Positions 44,168-56,067 of a stretch of DNA of 64,000 bases are shown here, one piece after another (the first letter of the stretch is position 1; every line of letters starts with the position of its first letter). Location: NCBI GenBank assembly GCA_963675135.1, contig OY776129.1, positions 58,234,845-58,298,844 of the forward strand. Reading direction: 5' to 3'. A program made the translations under genes and the position numbers. This stretch comes from Galeopsis tetrahit. Taxonomy: Eukaryota; Streptophyta; Magnoliopsida; Lamiales; Lamiaceae. The notes below the pieces were generated by a model. It worked only from the letters and a program-made list of their open reading frames with translations. It made no database searches and had not been told where the DNA came from.

Positions 44168-45177
44168 ATGTTTAAGACTAACTATATATAGCAATTTCAA
44201 CCTGCCATACCTTATTGTTATAAAGTAAAGATTATAGTTACAAAAGGAAAAGAAAAAAAAAAAGAGTTGCACACTTGCACTTTCCCCTTTTTGAACCGTA
44301 ATCAATGTACAACGACTAAGCAGCGGTAAAAAGATGAATAATTGCATATGGAAATCCGACAGGGTCGTACTGTAATTAATATGATGGTTGTGGTCTTGAT
44401 TTCCAAGAATTATATGTGTGCAAACAAAACTAACGTGGGCCCATTTTAATTTTCATCTGTTACGTGTTAACTTCACTCTCTCCCATAAATATAATTTATT
44501 AAAAGAAAAAAGAAAGATGCGTGTGCCATTTTTTTGCTTTTTTAATTTATTTCATTGTTCTCAAATGGGAAAAGAAAAAATGATTTTCACAATGTACCAA
44601 TTTGATTGAATTTAATCAACAATAATAATATGCATTACAAAGTATTTAAATAATTTAATTGATATTATATATCGTCTAATCTTATGATGAAAAGAATAGG
44701 AATCATAATCTAATGTAATCGTTGGTGGTAAGTAATTCGACCAATTAAACATATTCATCTAACACTTCTTACATCCATTACAACAACACGTGGAATTTAT
44801 AGTGCTTAATTGGTTTGTAGTAATAAATAAAAACAAAAGGAGTAGAATTTAAGTATTTGTTGCTACAATTTTGTGGGCTTTCCTATTGTAACAATTAATG
44901 GCCATGTGCTGTCACTCAGAAATTTTAATCTAAACATCAATATTTAGATGTTTAAATATACACTTTCAAAATGTGTTTTAACCAATTACAAAATTTGAGA
45001 TAAAAGTCAATACTCCAATTTATTTTTAAAGATTTTTTAATACTCAAATTATGAAACTTAACGGGCATGTGTCCCTATCAAATAAACCCACCTTCCCAAA
45101 TAAACACAGACCCTCGCATGTGTCCCTTCCTTCGGTATATATAGTGCCACTGCCGACTCTGCAATAGTAGACCCGTA
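44168..45177. other. Intergenic, nothing recognised
   Basis: AT-rich spacer without a gene or clear repeat pair. Confidence 0.45.
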
Positions 45178-45179
45178 GC

Positions 45180-45590
45180 GTTTATTATAAAATTAATATA
45201 CAAAAATTAATTATCAGTCTCTTTATAAGTTTATACTTTTAGACGGGAGTTACAAGTTTATTTTTTAGATGAGACGAAATTCTTTCATATATCAGAGACT
45301 TAAAGCTCATGCTCACACATTCTGTGTTCGATTTCCGTTGAAATCAATTTCACTCATTTAAATTGTTCACTCAACGGGCCTCCTCCCAAAAGGGGTAGAG
45401 GTGATAATTCGGTACACGAGTGAGGATTTCATGCACCCATTAAATTGTTCACTCGATGAGTCTCCTCCCTAAAATGGTAGAAATGATAATCCGGTCCACA
45501 AATGAGGGGAAGTATTAAAAAATTTATATACAAAAAATAATTCTCCACATCTCTACAATTTGAACTTTTAGATGTGACATTCACCATTTC
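45180..45590 (+). mobile_element. TRIM retroelement, copy B
   Basis: Plus orientation. The 5' LTR ends 'aaattctttca' at 45287, followed by a decayed primer site 'tatatcagagac' (45288-45299). The internal part contains 'gttcgatttccgttg' and a purine tract 'aatgaggggaag' (45501-45512), then a 3' LTR from 45513 to about 45590. The internal part 'aaattgttcactc...ggcctcctccc' is present twice (about 45360-45426 and 45443-45510), an internal duplication including the purine-tract region. Confidence 0.72.
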
Positions 45591-46256
45591 TAAAATATAG
45601 ACATTTTATATTAGATTCATAATTTTATTTTTTTTCATTTTAAACTTTATTTACTACTCTACTTTATTATTCAATCATATTCTCTATTTTATATCCGTGT
45701 TAATAATTTAAAATGGAACAAGGGAGTAATTTATTTTTTTTAAGTTTTGGTAATTAGTCTAAGAATCGACTAATTCGGGCGATCAATCTCACAATTCATT
45801 TATGGGGGCCACAAATTGAAGTCAGAACTTTGCTCTATATATACATTGATTCCTAAAAAATGAGATATAAAAAAGAACATACTTTTAAGCTTCAAGTTTA
45901 CACCATCAGTTAGATAGAACAATTTTATTCCAAATTAGTAACTTATTCCAAACATAATTAATATAAACCTTTGGCACACTATATTTAAATTTTATTGAGA
46001 CAATTTACAAGAAGTAGTACCTAGAATGGATCTCCTTCTCATCATAAAAGCTTCCAACCGTACACAGCTTCAGGTAGTTGCTTCATAAATGACAAAAACA
46101 GGACACGTAGTTATAGTGTTTTTACAATGTACTAATATAATTGAAAATCAAATATTATAATTCCCAGTTACATTTCAATTAAAAAAAATGTTTCAAAATG
46201 TCTTTTATATAGTGTTTTTTTTTTTCAAAGATGTTAAATATTTTTTTGCCAATCTT
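45591..46256. other. Intergenic, nothing recognised
   Basis: AT-rich; a single MITE-like end 'ggaacaagggagta' lies at about 45714-45727 with no partner. No gene. Confidence 0.4.
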
Positions 46257-46261
46257 GTCAC

Positions 46262-47375
46262 TGAAAGAATTCTGTCTCATCTAAAAGTCCGAACTTGTAG
46301 AGATGGTGGGAATTAATTCTTGTATATTAATTCCTAACACTCCCCCTCACTCGTGGGCCGGATTAACACCTCTTACCCTTTTTGGGGAGGAGGCCCATCG
46401 AGTGGAGTGTTTTCAACAGGAATCGAACCCAGGTCCTTTGCCCGGTTTGCTCTGATACCATGAAAGAATAAGAGAAAATATATTTTACCTCAATTGAGGA
46501 TTTTGATTTAATCTATTCAATATATATAAAGATTACAATTAGGGTTTACAGCCTACAAGTAATTACAGATATGAAAAATATATATAAATCTCTAAAGATC
46601 TTTGACTAAATCAATTATGGACTAAATCATTATGTCAAGCGCATTCTTCGTTATGTCAAGGGCACGCTTACATTTGGTCTGGATTTCACTCGTGGACCTC
46701 TCAATCTTTTGGGTTACTCTGATGCTAATTGGGCTCGTTGCCTTGACACTCGCCGCTCCACTTATGGTTATTCCATATTTTTGGGTCCGAATCTTGTTTC
46801 TTGGAGTGCTAAGAAACAACTCACTGTCTCTCGTTCCAGCTGTGAGTCTGAGTATAGGGCTTTGGCTAATGCTGCTTCTGAAGTTATTTGGGTCACGTTA
46901 CTCTTGCGTGAACTTAATGTCATGCCTTCATCTTCACCAAAGCTCATGTGTGATAATAAGTCTGCGCTCTTTCTTAGCCAAAATCCGGTGGCTCATAAGC
47001 GTGCAAAACACATTGATATTGATTATCATTTTGTTCGGGAAATGGTTGCTTCGGGTCGTCTATCTACCCATTTTGTCCCCTCAAATCTTCAACTTGCTGA
47101 TATATTCACCAAGAGTCTTCCGCGACCGCTATTTGAATTCTTTCGGTCCAAGCTTCGCGTATCTCCACATCCGCTTTGCTTGAGAGGGGTAATAGGAATA
47201 ATGATTTAGTCCATAATTGATATAGTCAAAGATCTTTAGAGATTTGTATATATTTTCCATATCTGTAATTACTTGTAGGTTACTCTGTAAACCCTAATTG
47301 TAATCTTTATATATATTGAATAGATTAAATCAAAATCCTCAATTGAGATAAAATATATTTTTTCTTATTCTTTCC
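46262..47375. mobile_element. Chimeric TRIM-copia retroelement with inverted LTRs and one target duplication
   Basis: Parts from left to right: TRIM LTR in reverse (46262-46339), purine tract in reverse (46340-46352), TRIM internal region, primer site in reverse (46449-46460), copia LTR in reverse (46461-46633), copia RNase H fragment forward (46634-47189), copia LTR forward (47190-47375). The whole unit is flanked by GTCAC at 46257-46261 and 47376-47380. The left terminus is TGAAAGAAT and the right ATTCTTTCC, so both outer ends are LTR 3' (U5) ends. The two copia LTRs are about 96% alike. The reversed one lacks roughly its first ten bases where it meets the pol fragment. Confidence 0.85.
46634..47209 (+). 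pseudogene. Copia RNase H fragment
   Basis: An open frame of about 190 codons without its upstream pol. 'RILRYVKGTL' comes first, then 'YSDANWARCLDTRRS', 'SSCESEYRALA', 'CDNKSALFL' and 'KHIDIDYHFVRE', the C-terminal RNase H of copia pol, ending at a purine tract (GAGAGGGG, 47182-47189). Its sequence differs from the copia at 6339-7946, so it is a different family. It starts abruptly at the junction with a reversed LTR. Confidence 0.92.
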
Positions 47376-47380
47376 GTCAC

Positions 47381-49496
47381 CCTCTTAAATATTTGTGTTA
47401 TGTTTATTTTTGGGTAGGATAAAAGGATCGTAAATTATTTATAAATGAGAGGATATATTAGTCATTTTATATCAAAATCGTTAGTATCAAATGATTTTTT
47501 AATCCGTAGATAAAATCAAAAGTAGTTAAAATAGAATGGATTGTTGAAGTTAACTTTCACGTTATGCCCTAAACTTCAATTACCATATACATCCAAATAT
47601 GGTGAAAGTAGGCTTTCGGAAAAAAAAAAAAAAAACTTGTTAGAATGAGTGAATAATGTTTTGATTGTTTGATATGAGTAATTTTTTCTTTAACTTACAC
47701 CATGTGTACTAAAAAAAAAAGCATGATAAGCTTCTTAATTCACTTTGTTTGAAGTGTTGGCATTTGTTAAAACCAGAGTATATTTCTTGAAGTTTGAGCT
47801 TATATCATGAAAAAATAATTAAAAAAAAAACATTTATTTTTGGAGTGTTGTAATAAACTATAATTGAAATCGCAGAATCTAAGATCACGAATAGTGGCAG
47901 AATAAACATATGGTTGATGAACTATTCCACCGATTGGTTACATTAAAAGAAAGCATGTCGTGTGATGTGAACAGTTTTGTCTAGCACAGTTGATGATCAT
48001 CATGATCATTTGGTAGATACATACATCTCCCCTCTTTTATAAAATGCCACTACATAGATGATATTCACATTACTTACGTTTTCCTCTATTATTTCATTAC
48101 CAATAATATTTTTGTCCTCAACTCCCAAACCCACCCACACTATAAATTTTAAATTTATAATCTAAATTCACTTTATTTGTTTGAATTAAAAAGTAAATGT
48201 TAATTTTTAGTTAAAATTGAAAGAATTTTAAATCTTCATTTAAACAATGTCATTTAAAATTTATCTATTTTTAAAAAATTTCATTTGAAACAACTTCTCA
48301 AATCAAATTCCATCATCCAAACACAACATAAGTCTTTGCCACTCAACTAAAGACATGATTAAAAATCCACACACTTTGGTAATGGTTATAACATAAAGTT
48401 TACATATGTAAAACGATTGTTTTTATGATTTTGGCTCCTCAGCGAGTTTCAACATGAAGTTTAGATATTTTCAATTATATTTTTGGGTATTTTAGGTCAT
48501 AATAGATCAGGTTGGAGTTATCACAAAAAAGTTGGGTCAAATTAACTCAAATATTTGATTTTTTTGGCTTAAGTTTGATTTATTACCTATGGTAGATTTA
48601 TTAGCTTATACTGTAGTAAATAGATGTAGCTCAGGTCTAGCTCACAAGTCCTTAAATGTCTTTAATGACTTGTTTGTTAAATAAATCTGTGCAATCAAAT
48701 CATAACAATTAATTCGTATCAAATGATAGGAAAACAACGAATTCATCGAATAGTCCAAAAAAACAATACTGACATGCCAATTTTCCTATCAATTATCTTC
48801 ATGTATTATAAATGAAAATAGAAAATTAAAACATCATTTATTTAAGATAATCTCATATTAGTTCCTATTATTTCTTATATTTTATTTAATTACTAAGTAA
48901 GAAATTATGTAATTTATAATATATATAGCATACTTGAACGAATGAACGATTTTGTATTACGTTATACTCTTTCCGTTCCAACATAAGCTTACCAATTACC
49001 TATCTTAAACATTTCGTCATAAATCTTTTTTTTTTATTGATAAAATTTACTATCTCTTTATACATTTTTTATTTTTTACCACACTTTACCTTTTCTTTTT
49101 ATTTTCTGTACTTCAACTACCAACTACACGTTTTATACTAATATATTTATTTATTCATTATTATCATGTCATATACTCCTATATTATATTTATATATAAG
49201 AAGTTAAATAAATCCGTCCATTAAACTTAAAGATACATAAAAAAAAAAAAAAACTCAAGCTAGCTTGTTTAAGTAAATGACCATTTTAAAATGTTTGAGT
49301 CCGACTTATTTACTAAATGAGTCGAATTGATGTAACTTTAGTAGGTTGAACCATAAACCTCTGTCGAGCTAGTCGTATTCCCACCCATACTCCACGTTAT
49401 ATAAGTTGTACTAGTTGATTTTTTTTTTTAAACAACAATACTTATTACAAAATGGTATAATAAAAAATGAAAAAAAAAAAAGGAATCGATCATAGT
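47381..49496. other. Long AT-rich intergenic region
   Basis: No credible exon. A MITE-like left end 'tactctttccgttccaacat' lies at about 48964 without a clean right end. Poly-A/T tracts are frequent. Confidence 0.45.
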
Positions 49497-49775
49497 TAGA
49501 AGTGTCAATTTTCGACGCGACACGCTAGCACAACATACATCCGATACGAAAATTACGGATTAGTGTTGATCTTATCTTGTTGACCGAATAAATTAACAGG
49601 TAATCCGACAACAACTTGTTACCTGTTATTTATCCAATACGACACAATAATTTTTTATATTTAAATAAATATTTTAATTTTTATATATTTAAATGTAAAT
49701 TTTTAGTTTTATCATATGATTATCATATCGTGTCACTATTGTGTTTCGTAATACGATACGATTTGTTAGGCCTAT
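49497..49775. mobile_element. Possible diverged relative of the 21.4-kb hAT MITE
   Basis: 'gtcaattttcgacgcgacac' at about 49503, 'gataatccg'-like words and 'acctgttatttatcc' correspond loosely to words of the element at 21437-21601 (complement: 'caattttcaacacgacacg'). No target duplication or matching right end was found. Confidence 0.35.
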
Positions 49776-49898
49776 AGGTCCCGAAAGCGCCAAGTCTCGG
49801 CGATATTTCCAAAGGACCAAATACTCCAATATGGAATAGTATAACATACAAACTCCACACTACCATTTCACAAGCCTACTTACCCGCTTCGACCCACA

Positions 49899-52800
49899 AT
49901 GCTCACCGCCGGCCACGCCGTTGCGCCGCCGCTTCTTCGACCTAAATTCGCCCACAACTTCGTGCACCATAGGCCGATAGTAAAATGTAATTTCAAAATA
50001 TTAGCCTCTGAATTTCCTGATTTTCTTCATAAAGAATTCGAGAGTATAAAGGACCCTTGCGCAAGGAAGCTGGCTTCCAGGATCCAGAGACTGCCTGTAA
50101 ATGTAATGATACAATTTTCCTTTTCTTTTTTAAATAAATTTTGGTTTTCATGCTGCATGTTCAATTTACTGGGTCTTTTTTTTTTATTTAGTTGAATTTT
50201 ATCGCATTTGCTGTTTTTGCATTGCACCTGTGTTTGGATTTGGATGTGGATTCCATCGGCAATTTCTCTAATATGTTCCAAAATGAGCTTCAGTATGTGT
50301 TAGTTGGCTATAATTACTGTTTAATCTAGTGGGTCCTTTTTGTGTGATTCTTTCCTTTTCTTTGTTCTATTGCAACTTCATAGTGGCTCTAGCTCCCAAT
50401 TTGTTTGGTGTAATTGTCTACTATTGGAGTCCAATGCACTTAATGCATGTTTAATATTGTATTAACATTTTCTAATGTAATTGATTGGTAAGAATCAGTA
50501 CCAAATTGTCGTCTTATCATAAAATAGGACTCAAACTCATATCTAACAACTGGGGTTATATTTGTGAATACTAGATGGATATAGAAAAAAACATATGTGA
50601 AGATTAATCAACATATGCAGCTTACTTTGCCGATTTTCCCCTTAATGGTGCACTGTATGTAATATTTGGGTTAACTGTGAGTTTCCCCTTCTGTTGCAGT
50701 TAAGTTTGTCGAACACTGTCATCATGAGTAGCTGTGTAAAGCCAAAAGCACAACTGGATACAAGCCCAATTGTTCTTCTTCATGGTTTTGATAGGTTTGG
50801 CAATGTGAAATAATTTGATCTCTTGAGAACATTGTTCTGTTTTTGTGATTTGTAGTTCATCACTTCTTATCCTTCAGCTCCTGTTTAGAATGGAGATACA
50901 CTCTTCCTTTGCTCGAGGAGGCTGGATTAGAGGCCTGGGCTTTTGATGTTCTTGGATGGGGCTTCTCTGATTTAGGCAAGTTTTCTTATTTTATCTTCAC
51001 CTTTTTCTTCGTAGATATCTGAAAGTTCATACTAGGAGACTGTTACTCTACGTGCACTACCTTGCTTAATTTTCAATTTCTCATTGCTTTTTGTCAGAGA
51101 AGCTTCCCTCATGCAGTGTGGCTTCAAAGCGCGATCACCTCTATCAGGTGCAAATTCCCTCAATTAATGTCGTTCATTCGTACAAATCCTTCTCAATGTG
51201 CATTGTGGCATAATATTTTCTACCTCTACATTAGATCAAACTTGATTATTTACAGTTCCAATAAATGAGAAACAGTATAGTTGCAAAACCATGTTCATTA
51301 GCAATTTAAATGCCACTCGAACTGTTCTACCTCTGAACTCATGGGAGAGATCGACACACAAATCTTTGATTGGTGTTGCATCTGATATTGACTGTGTTCC
51401 ATAACATGAAGTGTTTAACTTACTATTTACGATTTGTCTTTTTCTCAGTTTTGGAAATCCTATATACGACGGCCAATGATATTGGTTGGACCAAGTCTTG
51501 GAGCAGCAGTTGCCATAGACTTTGCAGTCAACTACCCAGAAGCTGTAAGTCACACGAACCTATGTCGATAAATATCTTTAATCTACTTGAGCATTTTTTT
51601 TGCATAACTTAGCTGTTGATTTCCCATGACTATACAAGTTTTCTGTTCTCCATTCTTTTAGGTTGATAAGCTGATTTTGATTGGTGCAAGTGTCTATGCT
51701 GAAGGCACCGGAAACCTTGCTAAGTTACCTAAAGCGTTGGCATATGCTGGAGTGAGTACTGAGTTACTCAACAACTTAAATGTTCATGTTTTGTTGATTC
51801 ATCTGTCACATTAATTGATATAAACCGTCAATCTATGCATCTCATCTATATGTGTCTGCACACTTTTAAGTGGAAATGAAGATGCCAATAATGTATCTTC
51901 TGCATTTCTATCTCATCTTGGGTTCATATTTTCTGACCGATATTTTTACTCCTATTTTTTGTATTTAGTATGCCATTACTGCTTGCCCTTTGACAATTTT
52001 TAGCTGCAACTAACACGAAAGTATTCTAGTTATGTTCTTTTGTACTTTTCCATACTAGTTATTGTTTCCACAGTTATGTGCATAAACTTCCAAGGCCTGA
52101 ATCATGCATGTTCATCTGCTGAATAGGTGTATCTGTTAAAGTTCTTACCAGTGCGCTTATATGCAACATCATTGGGGTTCAGTAATTTACCATGGGATAC
52201 CTGCTTGGAGTGGGCAAATGTAAGTGCTGACATCCTTTTGTATAAGGGAAAATGAATAAACTGCTCTAATTCTATCATTCTATTTTTTTACCAGATTGGC
52301 CGTGTACATTGTCTCTTACCTTGGTGGGCAGATGCAACAGTTGATTTTATGATAAGTGGAGGCTACAATGTCACTGGTCAAATTGAACAGGTATTAGAAT
52401 TAGTTCCTTAGTTAGTTAAGTCAACGAGCAACTTCACGTGTTTTGGTAGTTGGTTGAATTGATGTGGATTTTAAATTCATCACTTTCATTTTGAACTAAT
52501 TATTGAGGAATTTGACCGGGTGGATAACTTGAATGAATTTAAGAATAATCTCCTCTTATGCTCTGGGAAGAGTTGATCTGATGTGTAATTAATAACTTAT
52601 TCAATCTTGCACTGTCCAGGTAAAGCAGAAAACACTCATTATATGGGGAGAAAATGATAAGATTATTGACTATAAGCTTGCTGTGGTAAGTGCTCCCTCG
52701 TTATTTTATTTTTCTTTTGCTATATGACGTTAGAAAAGAAATAAAATAACACGAGATTTGTCCTAAACAGCAACTACACGGTGAATTAGCAGATGCAATG

Positions 52801-52920
52801 ATTCGACAAATACCAGAGTGTGGCCACATCCCTCATGTAGAGAAACCTGCTGCTGTTTCCAAGTTAATCACAGAATTCGTTCAAGCTGAGAGCAAAATTC
52901 GTATGCATAGCCTTGCTTGA
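49899..52920 (+). CDS. Alpha/beta hydrolase, probably plastid-targeted
   Basis: Ten exons: 49899-50102, 50700-50794, 50878-50975, 51098-51147, 51449-51544, 51662-51751, 52127-52219, 52295-52390, 52620-52685, 52771-52920, giving 345 residues. The triad is visible: nucleophile S165 in GPSLG, D287 in 'WGENDKIID', H315 in 'CGHIPHVEKP'. 'VLLHGFD' forms the oxyanion region. The first ~45 residues lack acidic residues at the start and are rich in Ala, His and Pro, consistent with an organelle transit peptide (inference). Substrate unknown. The exon 1 end is uncertain by 6 bp (50096 or 50102). Intron 3 begins GC, not GT (AG|GCAAGT at 50976), and the frame continues only with this donor. No defects were seen. 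Confidence 0.92.
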
Positions 52921-54065
52921 TAAACTACTATCGTGCTTTTGTGGATGGGTAAGTTGAGTCACGAGCTGCAACTATTCGTCCTAATCTGGACTCAAGTTGT
53001 GGTTGTTACTGAATGCTTTTTCGGAGGCACTCATTGGTGAGTTAAATTTGGATATCGAAGAATAGCTATGGTGAATGGCTTCTGGCCTTTATAATTGGTG
53101 TATGTGATTAGGAAATTGAACTAATTTGTAGTAACAGTGGTTGTGATATTATACTTTCATCTCATGTTTGATTTACTCTTTACCAAAGTTTCAGCAGATG
53201 ATCAAAAGTGCATGTTAGCTGTTGGGTCTAAACTCTTCAAATGAATGCATCAAATACCCACTTTGTTCGGCCATTCACATCCATGATAACCAAAGTTATT
53301 CTAGAACATAAAACAGAACTTTAGATTTTATTTAAATTTTCAAATATGTATTAAGTGCATGATTACTGCCAATAAAATAATTATTGTACCTCATGAAAAT
53401 TGCTTTAAATTGTGAAAATCCATAGTTGTTAAAAGTGTGTGTGCCAACTACTTGTTAGTTGACTTGTCACTTGTCTCACCCATGTATGTCAAAGCACCAA
53501 ACTTGGGACCAATTTAGAATCACACTTTTGCATGCTAAAAGATGTGAAAGAGATTTGGTACTTTTTTTTTGTTTGACAGCGAGTTGGTACTTTATTACTC
53601 CGTATAATACTTGCAACAAGTATGGCCCTATCATTTTGTGAATGACTTTGTCTAGGGATGACAACGGGGCAGGCTCCAGTAAAAAAATCCGGGACCTGCC
53701 CCACCTACATAATTTTTAAATTAATTTTAATATACACAATTTTTTTATTGGCCTTTGGTGTTCAGCTATGAGAGTTTTTAACTTGCTTTCTGTTGCATAA
53801 TACTCAAAATGGAGAAGCAAGAAAAATAAAATAAATTTGATGCCTCCCCATTTAGATGTACATATGAAAATTCTAAACACAAGAGAACAACAACCTCCCT
53901 CATAATGTTCCAAAAGACACATCTCCACCCTAGATAGAAAAAAAGAAAAGGGAATCAAGTTCCACCAATTTTCTTTTCAACAGATAGGAAAAAACCAAAA
54001 AAATAAAGCCCTAGTGGAGTTGTATCCAGATGAAACTCTAGTAATTAACCTCATTAAAATCTTGG
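52921..54065. other. Spacer between convergent hydrolase and X8 genes
   Basis: Contains the hydrolase 3' untranslated region. At 53655-53715 'agggatgacaacggggc' resembles the start of a hAT-type MITE, but no matching end was found. No gene. Confidence 0.45.
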
Positions 54066-55583
54066 CTAAATAAAGCTTGAAATTAAAAGAGAGATAGAAA
54101 AAGACACCCACAAGCTGCTTTGTGACAATACTGTCACACTATGAGCACTGTTGTCTGTGGTGCCAAATCCACTTCCCGTTGGTGCGAGGCCAAAGCCCGT
54201 TGAGCCAGGGATCGTGGTGCCTCCGCCGCCCGGTGTTGTTGTGTTGCCTCCTCCACTACTGCACCAATTTGTATAATATGAGTTGCAAGATGCAAGCATG
54301 TTAGAATGACAGAAATTACTTCAGTAAATTATTAAAAAAACATAACATGAAGAAGACCTCATTAGAGATTTAAGTATAGTACACAACATAAGACAATTAA
54401 GGACATTCACATTTATATCAACATCAAGACAGCTAAGATAATTATATTGACGTTTTAGGGACCAAACTATATTTAATTATTATGAGATTAGAATTGAAAA
54501 TAGCCTACCTACTATTTTAATGTTTACCCCATAAATCTCAATAATTTTTCCCATTTGTTCAGAAATTAGCTGATTTCATCACTCATGCGGATCACTTATA
54601 ACAATATGTTCCCTTTCTTTTTCATCCTTAACATTTGATCTTCCCTAATTTGTAACTCGAAAATAATAGTAATAAATTTAAGATGATCGCAAATTCGCAA
54701 TGCTTGAAATGACATGTGACTAGACAATTTTTATTATTTGGTCCGGGAACTTATGAACCTATTCATATCATGTGTTTAATGCAAAGAAAGTCACAAATTG
54801 GGGGTTGAAAATGAGATTTGGCTACTAAAAGTCTAAAAGTATTCCCTCCCATCTTACAAAGATGCTTTTCGCAATTAATCAAGGGCTCATTTCAAAATGT
54901 ACAAGAACTTGAAATGTACTATATTAAACAATTTTATTTTTTTAAATTTTATAATAATAGCAGCTTCTGACTAGTTCTCTTTTTAAATAATGACAGGAAA
55001 TCGCGATCAGCTAGTATAATTAAGTTGTCATAATTAATAATCATAATAAGATGAAACCTGGGGGTAGATTGATATACACATCCAGAAGGTACACCTGTAA
55101 GTAATTTAATCAACAACAACAAATTTATAAGTAGAGTAATAATTATAATTAGCATATATATATATAAATGAAAATGATTACTAATTAACTTACTAGGGAG
55201 TGTATCGGTGGTAGTAGCAGTGCCCTGAAAATCACAACTCCCCTGAATATTGCCCTTTCTCTGGTAATAACTATTGACAGCGTAATTGCAATGATCCTTG
55301 ATAGTATTGGGATTAAAACAAGTCCCCTTTTCTAAGATTTGTGAACAATCAGCTCCAGTTCCACATGCATAATCTATGTTCTTCTGAAGAACAGTGTCAC
55401 TCACCCCAGAATTGCACACACAATATGCTGCATCTGCAATTAATTCAACCCCCCCACAACCCACAATAGAATCAGCCTACAGAGAGATAGATAGATGAGA
55501 GAGAGAGGGAGAAGGATTGTACCTGAATAGTCGTAGATGGAGAAGAGAATCAAGAATCCAATTACAAGATCAGCTGTAGCCAT
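54066..55583 (-). CDS. X8-domain GPI-anchored protein (PDCB-like callose binding)
   Basis: Four minus-strand exons, 55583-55523, 55433-55194, 55094-55058 and 54258-54066, give 176 residues. A signal peptide (about 1-20, MATADLVIGFLILFSI) is followed by an X8/CBM43 domain (about 22-105): 'YCVCNSG', 'DYACGTGADC', 'GTCFNPNTIKDHCNYAVNSYYQ' in part, and 'GSCDF', with the spaced cysteines of the family. A Ser/Thr/Gly/Pro linker with 'TTTPGGGGTT' leads to a hydrophobic C terminus (SLWVSFSISLLISSFI) typical of a GPI-attachment signal. It should sit at the outer plasma membrane or plasmodesmata and bind 1,3-beta-glucan. Exon 3 (37 nt) is very short. Lineage within the PDCB/X8 family is uncertain. Confidence 0.92.
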
Positions 55584-55779
55584 GTTTACAGAGAGTGTGT
55601 TTTGATGTAGTACTAGTATGTATGTATATATGATAATTTTGTTTTGGTTGGTATGCTATATACTCCCTCCTCCCAATTTTGTTTCTATCACTTGCTATAC
55701 AGACACAAGTTTAATGCATAAGTTATTCATTAGTATTAAAAGAAAATAAAATAGAAGGTAGTATATAGTAATAAAAGTA
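55584..55779. promoter_or_regulatory. Upstream region of the X8 gene
   Basis: 'gtatatat' at about 55623-55630 (minus-strand ATATATAC) is a possible TATA box some 40 bp before the start codon. The MITE at 55780-56065 lies about 200 bp upstream of the gene. Confidence 0.4.
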
Positions 55780-56065
55780 CTCCCTCCCTCGTCCCACAGG
55801 AATTCGCACACTTTCCATATATGAATATCCCATACCAATTTGCACACTCTATAAAAGGAAATATCTTCACAACCCTCACCCTTAAAATATACTCATATTT
55901 ACCCATATGCCATTACTTTTTCACACGCAATCTACTTTTTACTTTACTTTATTCATAAAAGTTTACAAAACTACGGCTCAAAACATCAATCATTACACCT
56001 TTTCTTACACATTTTTTAAAATGTGTGCCGGTCAAAGGGTGCAAGTTCCTCCGGAATGGAGGGAG
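55780..56065. mobile_element. Stowaway-like MITE, same family as 20736-21018
   Basis: It starts 'ctccctccctcgtcccacag', ends 'cctccggaatggagggag' and has TA on both sides (55778-55779, 56066-56067). At 286 bp it aligns with 20736-21018 along its whole length in the same orientation with few changes. Confidence 0.92.
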
Positions 56066-56067
56066 TA

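Noticed and set aside
48964..49230. Possible Stowaway-like MITE beginning 'actctttccgttccaacat'
   Set aside because: No convincing inverted right end was found.
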